Origin: Bacteroidales bacterium
Lineage (GTDB): Bacteria; Bacteroidota; Bacteroidia; Bacteroidales; UBA932
Length of the DNA: 63,771 nucleotides
Direction of reading: 5' to 3'
NCBI GenBank assembly: GCA_017412645.1
Contig: JAFPWX010000012.1
Coordinates: 1 to 63,771, forward strand
The notes below the pieces were generated by a model. That model was given only the letters and a program-made list of their open reading frames with translations, ran no database searches and was not told the origin of the DNA. The translations under genes and the position numbers were made by a program. This document shows, piece after piece, positions 36,832-44,311 of the stretch (positions are counted from its first letter, which is position 1; every line of letters starts with the position of its first letter).

Positions 36832-37284
36832 TTACTCGGCGGGAGCTTCTGCCTCGACAAGAATCTTGACGGTGGCGACGACGGCCTTGTAGACCTTGAC
36901 GCTGCCTTCGAACTCGCCGGCTTCCTTGATTTCGGGAACGGTGACGTTCTTCTTGTCGGTTTCGATTCCGAGGGCCGTGAGGGCCTCTGCCACCTGGGCG
37001 GCGGTGACTGCTCCGTAGAGCTTGCCGCTCTCAGACACCTTGACGGTAATCTTGACAGGCATGGATTCGATGTTGTTCTTCACCAGCTCTGCGTCTGCAA
37101 CGAGCTTGGCTTCCTTGTGGGCGCGCTGGCGGATGGTCTCCTCGTGCTGCTTGAGGGCACCCTTGGTTGCCACGGTGGCAAAACCCTGGGGAACAAGGTA
37201 GTTGAGGGCGTATCCGTTCTTTACCTCTACGACTTCTCCGGCATCGCCGAGATTCTGTACGTCTTTCTTGAGAATGATTTTCAT
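36832..37284 (-). CDS. rplI: 50S ribosomal protein L9
   Basis: L9 binds 23S rRNA near the L1 stalk. The 150-residue protein has the N-terminal MKIILKKDVQNLGDAGEVV signature, the KNGYALNYLVPQG stretch, a long linking helix (about 42-75) and the C-terminal domain. It is last in rpsF-rpsR-rplI, 9 bases after rpsR, and is followed by an intrinsic terminator. Confidence 0.97.
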   Translation of the reverse strand: MKIILKKDVQNLGDAGEVVEVKNGYALNYLVPQGFATVATKGALKQHEETIRQRAHKEAKLVADAELVKNNIESMPVKITVKVSESGKLYGAVTAAQVAEALTALGIETDKKNVTVPEIKEAGEFEGSVKVYKAVVATVKILVEAEAPAE

Positions 37285-37293
37285 AGTGCAGAA

Positions 37294-37557
37294 TTATTTA
37301 AGAAGGTCGGTAACATAGGGGAGAAGAGCCAGGCTGCGGGCGCGCTTTACAGCGACGGCCACCTTGCGCTGGAACTTGAGAGAGGTGCCGGTGATACGGC
37401 GGGGAAGGATCTTACCCTGTTCGTTGAGGAACTTCTTCAGGAATTCGGGATCCTTGTAGTCGACATACTTGATGCCCGCTTTTTTGAAGCGGCAGTATTT
37501 CTTCTTGCGAACGTCCACGGTGGGAGGGTTCAGATAGCGTACTTCTTCGTTTGCCAT
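37294..37557 (-). CDS. rpsR: 30S ribosomal protein S18
   Basis: S18 forms a heterodimer with S6 on the small-subunit platform. The 87-residue protein has [19 protein letters not shown] near the start and [31 protein letters not shown]-type sequence in the second half, all typical. A few bases separate it from rpsF and rplI. Confidence 0.96.
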   Translation of the reverse strand: MANEEVRYLNPPTVDVRKKKYCRFKKAGIKYVDYKDPEFLKKFLNEQGKILPRRITGTSLKFQRKVAVAVKRARSLALLPYVTDLLK

Positions 37558-37560
37558 GGT

Positions 37561-37995
37561 TTAGTCCTCCTTGGTTTCAATGGGTTCAACATCATATTCC
37601 TCGGGGAGTTCGATCTCTTCCTTGGCCTCTTCCTTAGGCTCTTCGACAGGAGCGTTCTTCTTTGCGGAACGAACCTCGCGACGGTGCTCGGCATATGCGA
37701 TTGCGTCTTTGTCCAGAGCAACGGTGAGGAAACGGATGATACGCTCGTCACGCTTGTACTGAACTTCGAGAGTGTTCACGAATTCGGGAGCTGCCTTGAA
37801 TTCAATGAGATAGTAGAACCCGGAGGTTTTGTGCTGGATTGGATACGCGAGCTGCTTGAGCCCCCAATCCTCTTCGTACACGATTTCGCCGCCGTTGGCG
37901 GTGATGAGGTCGGTGTACTTCTTAACCGCTTCCTTCATCTGCGCATCAGACAAAACGGGAGTTGCAATGAAAACGGTTTCGTACTGTTTTAACAT
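37561..37995 (-). CDS. rpsF: 30S ribosomal protein S6
   Basis: S6 binds S18 and the central domain of 16S rRNA. The 144-residue protein begins LKQYETVFIATPVLSD and has the usual beta-alpha fold to about residue 100, then an acidic tail rich in Glu (EEPKEEAKEEIELPEEYD). It is first in the operon, behind a full-consensus promoter and a hairpin leader. S6:S18 control their own operon in other bacteria, which is relevant to that leader. Confidence 0.96.
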   Translation of the reverse strand: MLKQYETVFIATPVLSDAQMKEAVKKYTDLITANGGEIVYEEDWGLKQLAYPIQHKTSGFYYLIEFKAAPEFVNTLEVQYKRDERIIRFLTVALDKDAIAYAEHRREVRSAKKNAPVEEPKEEAKEEIELPEEYDVEPIETKED

Positions 37996-38023
37996 GTTGT
38001 AAATAAATTAATTAAATAAAAAT

Positions 38024-38052
38024 CAGCCCCTTGGGACTTTTCCAAAGGGCTG
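38024..38052 (-). promoter_or_regulatory. Hairpin at the 5' end of the rpsF transcript
   Basis: CAGCCC-TTTGG pairs with CCAAG-GGGCTG (one mismatch) around a short A-rich loop, then comes a U-rich stretch. It begins directly after the -7 box, so it lies at the very start of the rpsF mRNA. It may be a terminator for the acyl-CoA ligase gene, an autoregulatory S6:S18 leader, or both. Confidence 0.6.
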
Positions 38053-38083
38053 CAAATTTAGTTTATTTTTTATCTTTTTCCAA
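38053..38083 (-). promoter_or_regulatory. Promoter of rpsF-rpsR-rplI
   Basis: On the minus strand TTG (38081-38083) and TAAATTTG (38053-38060) are separated by exactly 20 bases, a perfect Bacteroidota promoter. The -33 box lies inside the 3' end of the upstream acyl-CoA ligase gene. Confidence 0.8.
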
Positions 38084-39748
38084 ATTTTCTTTGTCAGGAG
38101 AGTCTTCTTTGTACTTGTATCTCCGTATCTTCTGCGTGGCGGTTTTCTCGAACGGGTCCTTCATTGCCTCCACGTCCGCGATCCTGGCGTTCTTTCCCAC
38201 CAGAGTATTCACACGGTCCAGGATGCTCTTGCGGAGTGCTTCCACCTTGGCGAGGAACTGTTCTTCGCCGGCCAGATCCCAATTGAGAGCGTTCTCGGCG
38301 AACTTCACCTTGGCTACCAGATGGCCGTTCTGCTCTGTCACGAGAGACTCTTCCACTTCGTCCATGGAATTGAGCAGGAGCTCGATTTCCTCGGGATAGA
38401 TGTTCTCTCCGTCGGGGCCGATTATGGTGCTGCCAAGGCGGCCCTTGAGGTAGTAGTAGCCGTCTTTGTCCACCGTGGCCATGTCGCCAGTGTGGAACCA
38501 GCCATCGTCGTCGATGGCCTTCATGGTGCGCTCCGGATCCTTGTAATAGCCCATCATCACATTGTCACCGCGGCAGATGATTTCTCCTATTCCGGTGCCG
38601 GGATCCACATTGTCGAGTTTTACATCCACCTTGCAGGAGGCTATGCCCATACTGCCTATGCGGGTGTGGCCCACCATGGCGTTGCACACCAGCGGCACGC
38701 ATTCGGTGAGACCGTAACCTATGGCGTAGGGGAAATGTGCCTTCTTGAGGAAGACTTCCACTTCCGGGTCGAGCTTGCTGCCGCCGATTCCGAAGAAACG
38801 GAGTTTTCCGCCGAAACTACGGTAGAGACGCTTGCCAACCATGCTGTAGAGCATCCCCGGAGTGTGTTTCTGCATCCAGGAAAGAACCTTGCTCCGGGCG
38901 ATGGTGGGAGCCACGCTCTTACGGTAAACCTTTTCTATGATAAGGGGCACTGAGCACATGATGGTGGGACGAACCTCCTTCATGGCGGCCATGAGTATGC
39001 TCGGGGTAGGCGGTTTCAATATATAATAAACGCACGCGCCTACGTATATGGGATAGAGACAGCCTATGGCCATTTCATAGGTGTGGGCCATGGGCAGTAT
39101 GCTCATGAAGCGATCGCGCTTGTTGCAGCGCTGGGCTTTGTGCGATGCCATTATGTTCTGGCAGAGGTTGCGGTGGCTGAGCATCACGCCCTTCGCGGCG
39201 CCGGTAGTGCCGGATGTATAGATAATAGTAGCCAGAGAATCGGCGTTCGGGGCCTTGGTCCAGCCGTCGCATTGGAAAGAGTCGCGGTCTTTGCGAATGA
39301 ACTCAAAGGTCTCGATGTCCACCACGAGGGTGAGTTTTTCCAGACATTCCTCGGGAACCTTGCCCAGAAGTTTCTGGGAAACGTATAGAACCTTGGTTTC
39401 GGAATGAGCCAGGATGTTCTTTATCTCGTTGGGGGAGGAGTCGGGGAGGATGGGGATGGCCACGCGGCCGAAGGCGGTGGCGGTAAAGAAAGCGACCGTC
39501 CAGTTTGGCATGTTGGCCGAAAGTATGGCGACGCGGTCGCCCGCGCTGATGCCGAAACGGGAAAGCCTCTGGCTCTGCAGGTCGCAGGCATCGCGGAAGG
39601 AAGCGTAAGTATATGACTGGCTGCCGTCGGTAAAACGGCTGAAATTGCGCCGGGCATAGCGGAGAGTGCTGTTTTCCAGCAACTCGCGCAGGGTCTGCGG
39701 ATAGCGGTCCCTGCGGGTAGTCCTGCGGTATGGGTGTCTCTTACTCAT
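38063..39748 (-). CDS. AMP-dependent long-chain acyl-CoA synthetase
   Basis: The 561-residue enzyme belongs to the ANL adenylating superfamily and should activate fatty acids as acyl-AMP and then acyl-CoA. The P-loop TIIYTSGTTGAAKGVM is near 170, GYGLTECVPLV near 330, the W-x-H-TGD motif (GWFHTGDMA) near 410, and a linking GRLGSTIIGPDGENIYP near 430. The chain length preferred cannot be seen. A PlsC-like acyltransferase follows 1 base downstream in the same orientation as the ParE gene, so lipid activation and transfer may be co-expressed. Confidence 0.88.
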   Translation of the reverse strand: MSKRHPYRRTTRRDRYPQTLRELLENSTLRYARRNFSRFTDGSQSYTYASFRDACDLQSQRLSRFGISAGDRVAILSANMPNWTVAFFTATAFGRVAIPILPDSSPNEIKNILAHSETKVLYVSQKLLGKVPEECLEKLTLVVDIETFEFIRKDRDSFQCDGWTKAPNADSLATIIYTSGTTGAAKGVMLSHRNLCQNIMASHKAQRCNKRDRFMSILPMAHTYEMAIGCLYPIYVGACVYYILKPPTPSILMAAMKEVRPTIMCSVPLIIEKVYRKSVAPTIARSKVLSWMQKHTPGMLYSMVGKRLYRSFGGKLRFFGIGGSKLDPEVEVFLKKAHFPYAIGYGLTECVPLVCNAMVGHTRIGSMGIASCKVDVKLDNVDPGTGIGEIICRGDNVMMGYYKDPERTMKAIDDDGWFHTGDMATVDKDGYYYLKGRLGSTIIGPDGENIYPEEIELLLNSMDEVEESLVTEQNGHLVAKVKFAENALNWDLAGEEQFLAKVEALRKSILDRVNTLVGKNARIADVEAMKDPFEKTATQKIRRYKYKEDSPDKENLEKDKK

Positions 39749-39749
39749 G

Positions 39750-40334
39750 TCAGTGTGTCAGGTACTTTTCGGGATGTTTCCCGGTGAGATGAAGTTTTTC
39801 ATAATGCTCCTGCAGCCGCGCAAGGTCGGCCCTGGAGTCGTCCGTAAGGGGGAATTTTTCCCCGCAGGTAATGGTCTTTGTGCCCCAGTCGAAGTATCCG
39901 GCATACACCGGGACCCCGGCTTCGCGGGCTATCATGAGTCCGCCAGCCTTCCAGCGACGTACAGGTTTGCGGGTGCCTTCCGGGGCGATGGCGAGCTTGA
40001 AGAATTCATCCTGTTCCATCTCGGAGACCAGGCTTTTCACGAGGGTGCTCGCGTTGGTGCGGTCCACAGGAATACAGCCCATGGCCCTCAGCAGCCCCCC
40101 GAGGGGCCAGAAAAAGAGCTCTTTCTTGACCATGGTATGGCCCACTTCGCCGAAGGAAGTATAGAACAGATAGGCAATCACGAAATCGGCCATGCTGGTA
40201 TGTGGCACGCCGAGCATCACGGCCTTGGGCTCCGGCGGCGGGCCGCCTACTGCCTTCCAGCCCAACGCCCGGAGCAGCCAGCCGCAGAAGCGGGCCCAGC
40301 CTTTCCGATAGTGGGTTTTCCTATATGTTGACAT
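39750..40334 (-). CDS. PlsC-like 1-acylglycerol-3-phosphate acyltransferase
   Basis: About 194 residues. The H-x4-D motif HTSMAD sits in LGVPHTSMADFVIA, the second block is VDRTNASTL, and the third is IAPEGTRKP. These are the active-site marks of PlsC-like acyltransferases. I prefer the ATG at 40334, which overlaps parE by 14 bases, over the one at 40367. The substrate could be lysophosphatidate or another lysolipid. It lies next to an acyl-CoA synthetase. Confidence 0.85.
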   Translation of the reverse strand: MSTYRKTHYRKGWARFCGWLLRALGWKAVGGPPPEPKAVMLGVPHTSMADFVIAYLFYTSFGEVGHTMVKKELFFWPLGGLLRAMGCIPVDRTNASTLVKSLVSEMEQDEFFKLAIAPEGTRKPVRRWKAGGLMIAREAGVPVYAGYFDWGTKTITCGEKFPLTDDSRADLARLQEHYEKLHLTGKHPEKYLTH

Positions 40335-42234
40335 CTTCGAGTTCTTCTTCGCTGCGGAGGTTGGCACGAATGAAATTCTGGCGTTCCACGGTGTTGTCGC
40401 CCATGTAGAACTCCATTATTTCGGATATCCTCTCCTCGTCGGCGAGGGAGACCGGGTCCAGACGCATGTCGTCTCCGATGAAGGAGGCGAACTCGTCGGC
40501 CGAGATTTCTCCGAGACCCTTGAACCGGGTGATTTCAGTCTTGCCGCTGTGCAGTTCCGCTATAGCCTTCTCCTTCTCTTCGGGAGAGTAGCAGTAACGG
40601 TTCTCCTTCTTGTCGCGTACGCGGAAGAGGGGAGTCTGGAGGATGAAGACATGCCCGCGGCGGATGAGGTCGGGGTAGTACTTCATGATGAAGGTGAGCA
40701 CCAGCATGCGGATGTGCATGCCGTCGTCATCGGCATCGGTGGCCACTATGATATTGTTGTAGCGGAGATTCGAAAGGTCGTCTTCCACACCCAGGGCGTT
40801 GATGAGGAGGTTCAGTTCCTCGTTTTCGGCCACCCTCTTGCGGCTTTCCTTGTAGGAATTGATGGGCTTGCCGCGGAGGCTGAACACCGCCTGGTATGCG
40901 GCGTTGCGGGCCTTGGTGATGGTTCCGCTTGCGGAGTCGCCCTCGGTGATGAAGATGCTGCTGCGCTCTATGTCTTCCTGGGTTTTCTCAGTGGGCTTAT
41001 CGCCGTAGTGGAAGCGGCAGTCGCGAAGTTTGCGGTTGTAAACCGCAGTTTTGCGGGCGCGTTCGCGGGTTTTCTTCTGGATTCCGGAAATCTCCTCGCG
41101 CTCCTGCTGGGATGCCTTTATCTTGTCTTCAATGATGGGCACCAGTTCCTTATGGATGCGCAGGTAGTTGTCCAGATTCTTGGATACGAAGTCGTTTACG
41201 TAGCTGCGTATGGTGGGACCGGTATCGAGCTTGAGCGTGCCCTTTTCGTCGTGGGTCTGCTTCTCCCACATGTAGTTGCTTCCGAGCTTCGTTTTGGTCT
41301 GGCCTTCGAAGTTGGGTTCCTGGATCTGTATGGAGATGGCTCCGACCACGCCCTGACGGCAGTCCGCCGGGTCGTAGTTCTTTTTGAAGAAGTCTTTGAG
41401 GGTTTTGGCGATGGCCTCGCGGTAGGCGGCCAGATGGGTGCCTCCGTCGCGGGTATTCTGCCCGTTCACGAAGGAGGAGATGTTTTCTCCGTATGCGCTG
41501 CCGTGAGTGAGCACTATCTCTATATCTTCGCCTTCCAGGTGGATGGGAGGATAGAGGGGAGTGTCGCTCAGGAGATTCTCGTTCACGAGGTCCAGAAGAC
41601 CGTTTTCGCTAACGTAGGGCGTGCCGTCCAGCACAAGGGTGAGGCCTTTCTTGAGGTAAGAGTAGTTCTTCACCATCTGCTCCACGTACTCGTGATGGTA
41701 TTCGTATTTTCCGAACATCATCACATCCGGGACGAAGCGTACCAGGGTGCCGTTCTTTTCCTTGGGAGCGGGCTCCTTGCCGGAGTCTTTGAGTTCGCCC
41801 CTCTCGAACAGGGCCCAGGAACTTTCGCCTTCGCGGTAGGAACACACGTAGAAACTCTGACTCAGTGCGTTGACCGCCTTGGTGCCCACGCCGTTCAGGC
41901 CCACGCTCTTTTTGAACACCGCGTCGTCGAACTTGCCGCCGGTGTTGAGGATGCTCACGGCCTTCACCACTGAATCCAGAGGAATGCCGCGGCCGAAGTC
42001 GCGCACAGACACCTCGTTTTCGGGAGTGATGTCTATGAGAACCTGCTTGCCGAAACCCATCGAGTATTCGTCGATGGAGTTGTCCACTATTTCCTTGAGA
42101 AGAACGTAGATTCCATCCCCGGGATTGTTGCCGTTTCCGAGGCGCCCGATGTACATGCCGGGGCGCATCCTGACGTGCTGTACGCCTTCGAGGGTGCGTA
42201 TGTTGTCGTCTGTATAATTCGTTACTTGGGGCAT
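40321..42234 (-). CDS. parE: DNA topoisomerase IV subunit B
   Basis: ParE is the ATPase half of topoisomerase IV, which unlinks daughter chromosomes. From the preferred start at 42234 it has 637 residues. The GHKL ATPase region has DNSIDEYSMG and the QNTRDGGTH block. The TOPRIM region has ITEGDSASG and DADDDGMHIR. ParE is preferred over GyrB from length and overall similarity to Bacteroidota ParE. The in-frame TTG at 42243 is part of the -7 box, so the ATG three codons later is the likely start. No parC is adjacent. Confidence 0.9.
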   Translation of the reverse strand: MPQVTNYTDDNIRTLEGVQHVRMRPGMYIGRLGNGNNPGDGIYVLLKEIVDNSIDEYSMGFGKQVLIDITPENEVSVRDFGRGIPLDSVVKAVSILNTGGKFDDAVFKKSVGLNGVGTKAVNALSQSFYVCSYREGESSWALFERGELKDSGKEPAPKEKNGTLVRFVPDVMMFGKYEYHHEYVEQMVKNYSYLKKGLTLVLDGTPYVSENGLLDLVNENLLSDTPLYPPIHLEGEDIEIVLTHGSAYGENISSFVNGQNTRDGGTHLAAYREAIAKTLKDFFKKNYDPADCRQGVVGAISIQIQEPNFEGQTKTKLGSNYMWEKQTHDEKGTLKLDTGPTIRSYVNDFVSKNLDNYLRIHKELVPIIEDKIKASQQEREEISGIQKKTRERARKTAVYNRKLRDCRFHYGDKPTEKTQEDIERSSIFITEGDSASGTITKARNAAYQAVFSLRGKPINSYKESRKRVAENEELNLLINALGVEDDLSNLRYNNIIVATDADDDGMHIRMLVLTFIMKYYPDLIRRGHVFILQTPLFRVRDKKENRYCYSPEEKEKAIAELHSGKTEITRFKGLGEISADEFASFIGDDMRLDPVSLADEERISEIMEFYMGDNTVERQNFIRANLRSEEELEDVNI

Positions 42235-42240
42235 ATCACG

Positions 42241-42248
42241 CAAATATA
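42241..42248 (-). promoter_or_regulatory. -7 box of parE
   Basis: TATATTTG on the minus strand matches TAnnTTTG and ends 6 bases before the ATG at 42234. It lies just inside the intergenic space after the DUF1573 gene. No clear -33 box is seen. Confidence 0.5.
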
Positions 42249-42249
42249 C

Positions 42250-42612
42250 TCATTTTTTCGTAACGACGCCCCTGAGGTGCAGCACTACGGGTTTTTTGAT
42301 ATCGGCCAGATATACCGTGACGGTTTTGTCGAAGGGGAAAGGACCGTCTTCGTTGCTGTAGGTGGCTTCGATGGTGCCGGACTCGCCGGGCGCTATGCTC
42401 GTGCGGGTCCATTTGACTCCGGTACAGCCGCAGGAGGAGACGGCCGACAGTATGGTGAGCGGCTCGCTTCCACGGTTGGTTACGGTGAAGACGCACTGCT
42501 GCGGGCCGTCTTTCTCAGAGAAGGTGCCGAAATCGTGGACGGTTTTGTCGAACTCCGCGCGGCCACCTATGAGGGACTGCAGCAAAAGGAAAAGAAGTGC
42601 GAGTGTTTTCAT
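42250..42612 (-). CDS. DUF1573 domain exported protein
   Basis: The 120-residue protein has a signal peptide (about 1-18) and a single DUF1573 Ig-like domain with the typical FDKTVHDFGTF opening, FTVTNRGSEPLTI, VSSCGCTGVKW near 60 and APGESGTIEATY. DUF1573 domains are common in exported Bacteroidota proteins; their function is unknown. It diverges from the ferredoxin gene through a short region with two overlapping promoter elements. Its -7 box ends only 4 bases before the ATG. Confidence 0.82.
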   Translation of the reverse strand: MKTLALLFLLLQSLIGGRAEFDKTVHDFGTFSEKDGPQQCVFTVTNRGSEPLTILSAVSSCGCTGVKWTRTSIAPGESGTIEATYSNEDGPFPFDKTVTVYLADIKKPVVLHLRGVVTKK

Positions 42613-42613
42613 G

Positions 42614-42644
42614 TTGCAAATTTACTGCAAAAAGTTTACCTTTG
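42614..42644 (+). promoter_or_regulatory. Ferredoxin promoter, overlapping a divergent -7 box
   Basis: TTG at 42614-42616 and TACCTTTG at 42637-42644, 20 bases apart, make a full plus-strand promoter for the ferredoxin. On the minus strand TAAATTTG at 42617-42624 overlaps it and points at the DUF1573 gene. Confidence 0.75.
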
Positions 42645-42677
42645 CAGAACAGATTAACAAAAAAAAGTTCTAGAACT

Positions 42678-42851
42678 ATGGCTTACAAAATCAATCCGGA
42701 CCTTTGTGTTGCATGCGGCACCTGCGCAGGCGAATGCCCCGTCGGTGCGATCCACGAAGGAGATCCTGCCTACACCATCGATCCCGAGGCCTGTGCCGGT
42801 TGCGGTACCTGCGCAAGCGCATGTCCCATGGGAGCAATCGAAGAGGAGTAG
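42678..42851 (+). CDS. 2[4Fe-4S] ferredoxin
   Basis: This 57-residue protein has two CxxCxxCxxxCP motifs, with cysteines at 10, 13, 16, 20 and 39, 42, 45, 49. It is a clostridial-type low-potential electron carrier. It is the likely partner of the pyruvate:ferredoxin oxidoreductase encoded nearby at 44300-47824. The ATG at 42678 gives the standard MAYKI start, in preference to an upstream in-frame Met. An HTH protein gene follows after 7 bases. Confidence 0.95.
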   Translation: MAYKINPDLCVACGTCAGECPVGAIHEGDPAYTIDPEACAGCGTCASACPMGAIEEE

Positions 42852-42858
42852 GAGGTTC

Positions 42859-43236
42859 ATGCTGGAAGACAAAAGACTCAAAGTTTTCGCGGCGGTTGTG
42901 GAATCTGGTAATTTCACTGCCGCCGCCTCTTCTTTGGGGCTTACCCAGCCGGCCGTGAGCCAGAATATCTCAGAACTTGAAAAAGACCTCGGGGTGCGCC
43001 TCTTCGACCGTTCCACTCGCGGAGAAGTACGCCTCACGGAAGAAGGCCGTCTTTTCGAGGGCTATGCACGCCAGATTCTGCATTGGTACAAGGCAGCCCG
43101 CGAAGCCTTCAATCCTTCGCCCCTGGCAGTCGGTTTCAAACCCGAAAAGCCGGCAACCGTTCCGCTCGATTCCGCTACCGACGCCCTTGTCTGGTCGTCC
43201 GAAGGCGATATTCACATAGAAATCCGCAAGAAATAA
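42859..43236 (+). CDS. Stand-alone LysR-type winged-helix protein
   Basis: The 125-residue protein has an N-terminal LysR-family DNA-binding domain (about 1-65), with VFAAVVESGNFTAAASSLG, TQPAVSQNISELEKDLG and LFDRSTRGEVRLTEEG, and no LysR effector-binding domain. The remaining 60 residues match nothing I know. The start at 42859 has a rare good Shine-Dalgarno match (GGAGG, 4 bases before it). It lies between the ferredoxin and an acyltransferase, spaced 7 and 1 bases, so all three are probably one operon. A DNA-binding regulator without a normal ligand domain is inferred. Confidence 0.75.
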   Translation: MLEDKRLKVFAAVVESGNFTAAASSLGLTQPAVSQNISELEKDLGVRLFDRSTRGEVRLTEEGRLFEGYARQILHWYKAAREAFNPSPLAVGFKPEKPATVPLDSATDALVWSSEGDIHIEIRKK

Positions 43237-43237
43237 A

Positions 43238-44311
43238 ATGGAAGGTCCGTGGAAGCATAACCCATGGTATACCCTTTTCCGTCCCTATGTGGACGCATGC
43301 ACCCGCTTCAGTTACAGGCACGTGCGGGTGGAAGGAAAGGAGAACATTCCCTGGGACAAGGCGGTGATAATCGCCCCCAACCACTGCAATACCCTTATGG
43401 ATGCCCTGGTGGTGCTGCGCGCGCACTGGGGCCCCTGCGTTTTCGGCGCCAGGGCGGATATTTTCGACAATAAGACCGTTGCGAGCATACTTCGTTTCCT
43501 GAGGATACTCCCGATGGTGCGCCGCCGCGACGGCATACGCAAGGTGCTCCGGAACTACGAAACCATAGAGCAGGTTGTGGACGTGCTATCCAACGGCGTG
43601 CCGTTCTGCATGTTCGCGGAGGGGCGTCACCGCACCATGCATTCCACCCTGCCCATAAACAAGGGTATTTTCCGCATCGCGATGGCGGCGCACAATGCCC
43701 TGGACGGCAAGAAAGACGTGGTGATAGTTCCCGCAGGTATAGAGTACGGCGATTATTTCCATTTCCGCAGCTGGAGCAGGCTCCGTTTCGGAAAGCCCAT
43801 TAACGTATCGCAGGCGGTTCGTGAGCATCCGGATCTTTCGGAGCCGGAGCTTTTCGCACTTCTGCGGGCTCAGCTTATAGGCGGTATCCAAAGCCGCATC
43901 ACCTATATCCCGGACGACGAGAACTACGGCGCCGCCTGGCAGGCTTATGAAGAGCGCCTGAACGCCCGCAAGGGCTATGACGTATCGGCCTACCGCGACG
44001 CTGGCCTTCCACGCAAGCGCTGGCAGAGGCTGGCTTTGGCGGTGCTCACATCTCCGTTCTTTGCCGCCTCAGCCGTCATGACAGCTCCCATGTGGGGGCT
44101 TTCCGAATGGCTCTGCCACTCCAAAGTAAAGGACCGTGCCTTCCGTAACACCACCCGTTTTGGGGTGAAACTTATTGGCACGATCCTCTTCGGAATTATT
44201 TGGGCGGCCGTTCTGTTCAGTCTCCTGCCCTTCTGGGCCGCCCTTGCCGCTTTGCTGTACTTCTTTGTGAGCTACAGCATCTTCTACGACTGGCTTAACT
44301 TACTTCGTTAG
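43238..44311 (+). CDS. PlsC-domain acyltransferase, membrane protein
   Basis: The 357-residue protein has an N-terminal acyltransferase region with the motif NHCNTLMD near 50 (an H-x5-D spacing, as in some Bacteroidota and yeast-type glycerol-phosphate acyltransferases), the MFAEGRHRT block near 130 and VIVPAGIEYGDYF near 165. Two to four membrane helices fill the C-terminus (about 270-350). It should work in phospholipid synthesis, with an unknown exact acceptor. It follows the HTH gene by 1 base and overlaps the nifJ end by 12 bases on the other strand. Confidence 0.82.
   Translation: MEGPWKHNPWYTLFRPYVDACTRFSYRHVRVEGKENIPWDKAVIIAPNHCNTLMDALVVLRAHWGPCVFGARADIFDNKTVASILRFLRILPMVRRRDGIRKVLRNYETIEQVVDVLSNGVPFCMFAEGRHRTMHSTLPINKGIFRIAMAAHNALDGKKDVVIVPAGIEYGDYFHFRSWSRLRFGKPINVSQAVREHPDLSEPELFALLRAQLIGGIQSRITYIPDDENYGAAWQAYEERLNARKGYDVSAYRDAGLPRKRWQRLALAVLTSPFFAASAVMTAPMWGLSEWLCHSKVKDRAFRNTTRFGVKLIGTILFGIIWAAVLFSLLPFWAALAALLYFFVSYSIFYDWLNLLR

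Noticed and set aside
42706-42858. Longer N-terminus for the LysR-type HTH protein
   Set aside because: It overlaps the ferredoxin gene in another frame; the Met at 42859 has a good ribosome-binding site.
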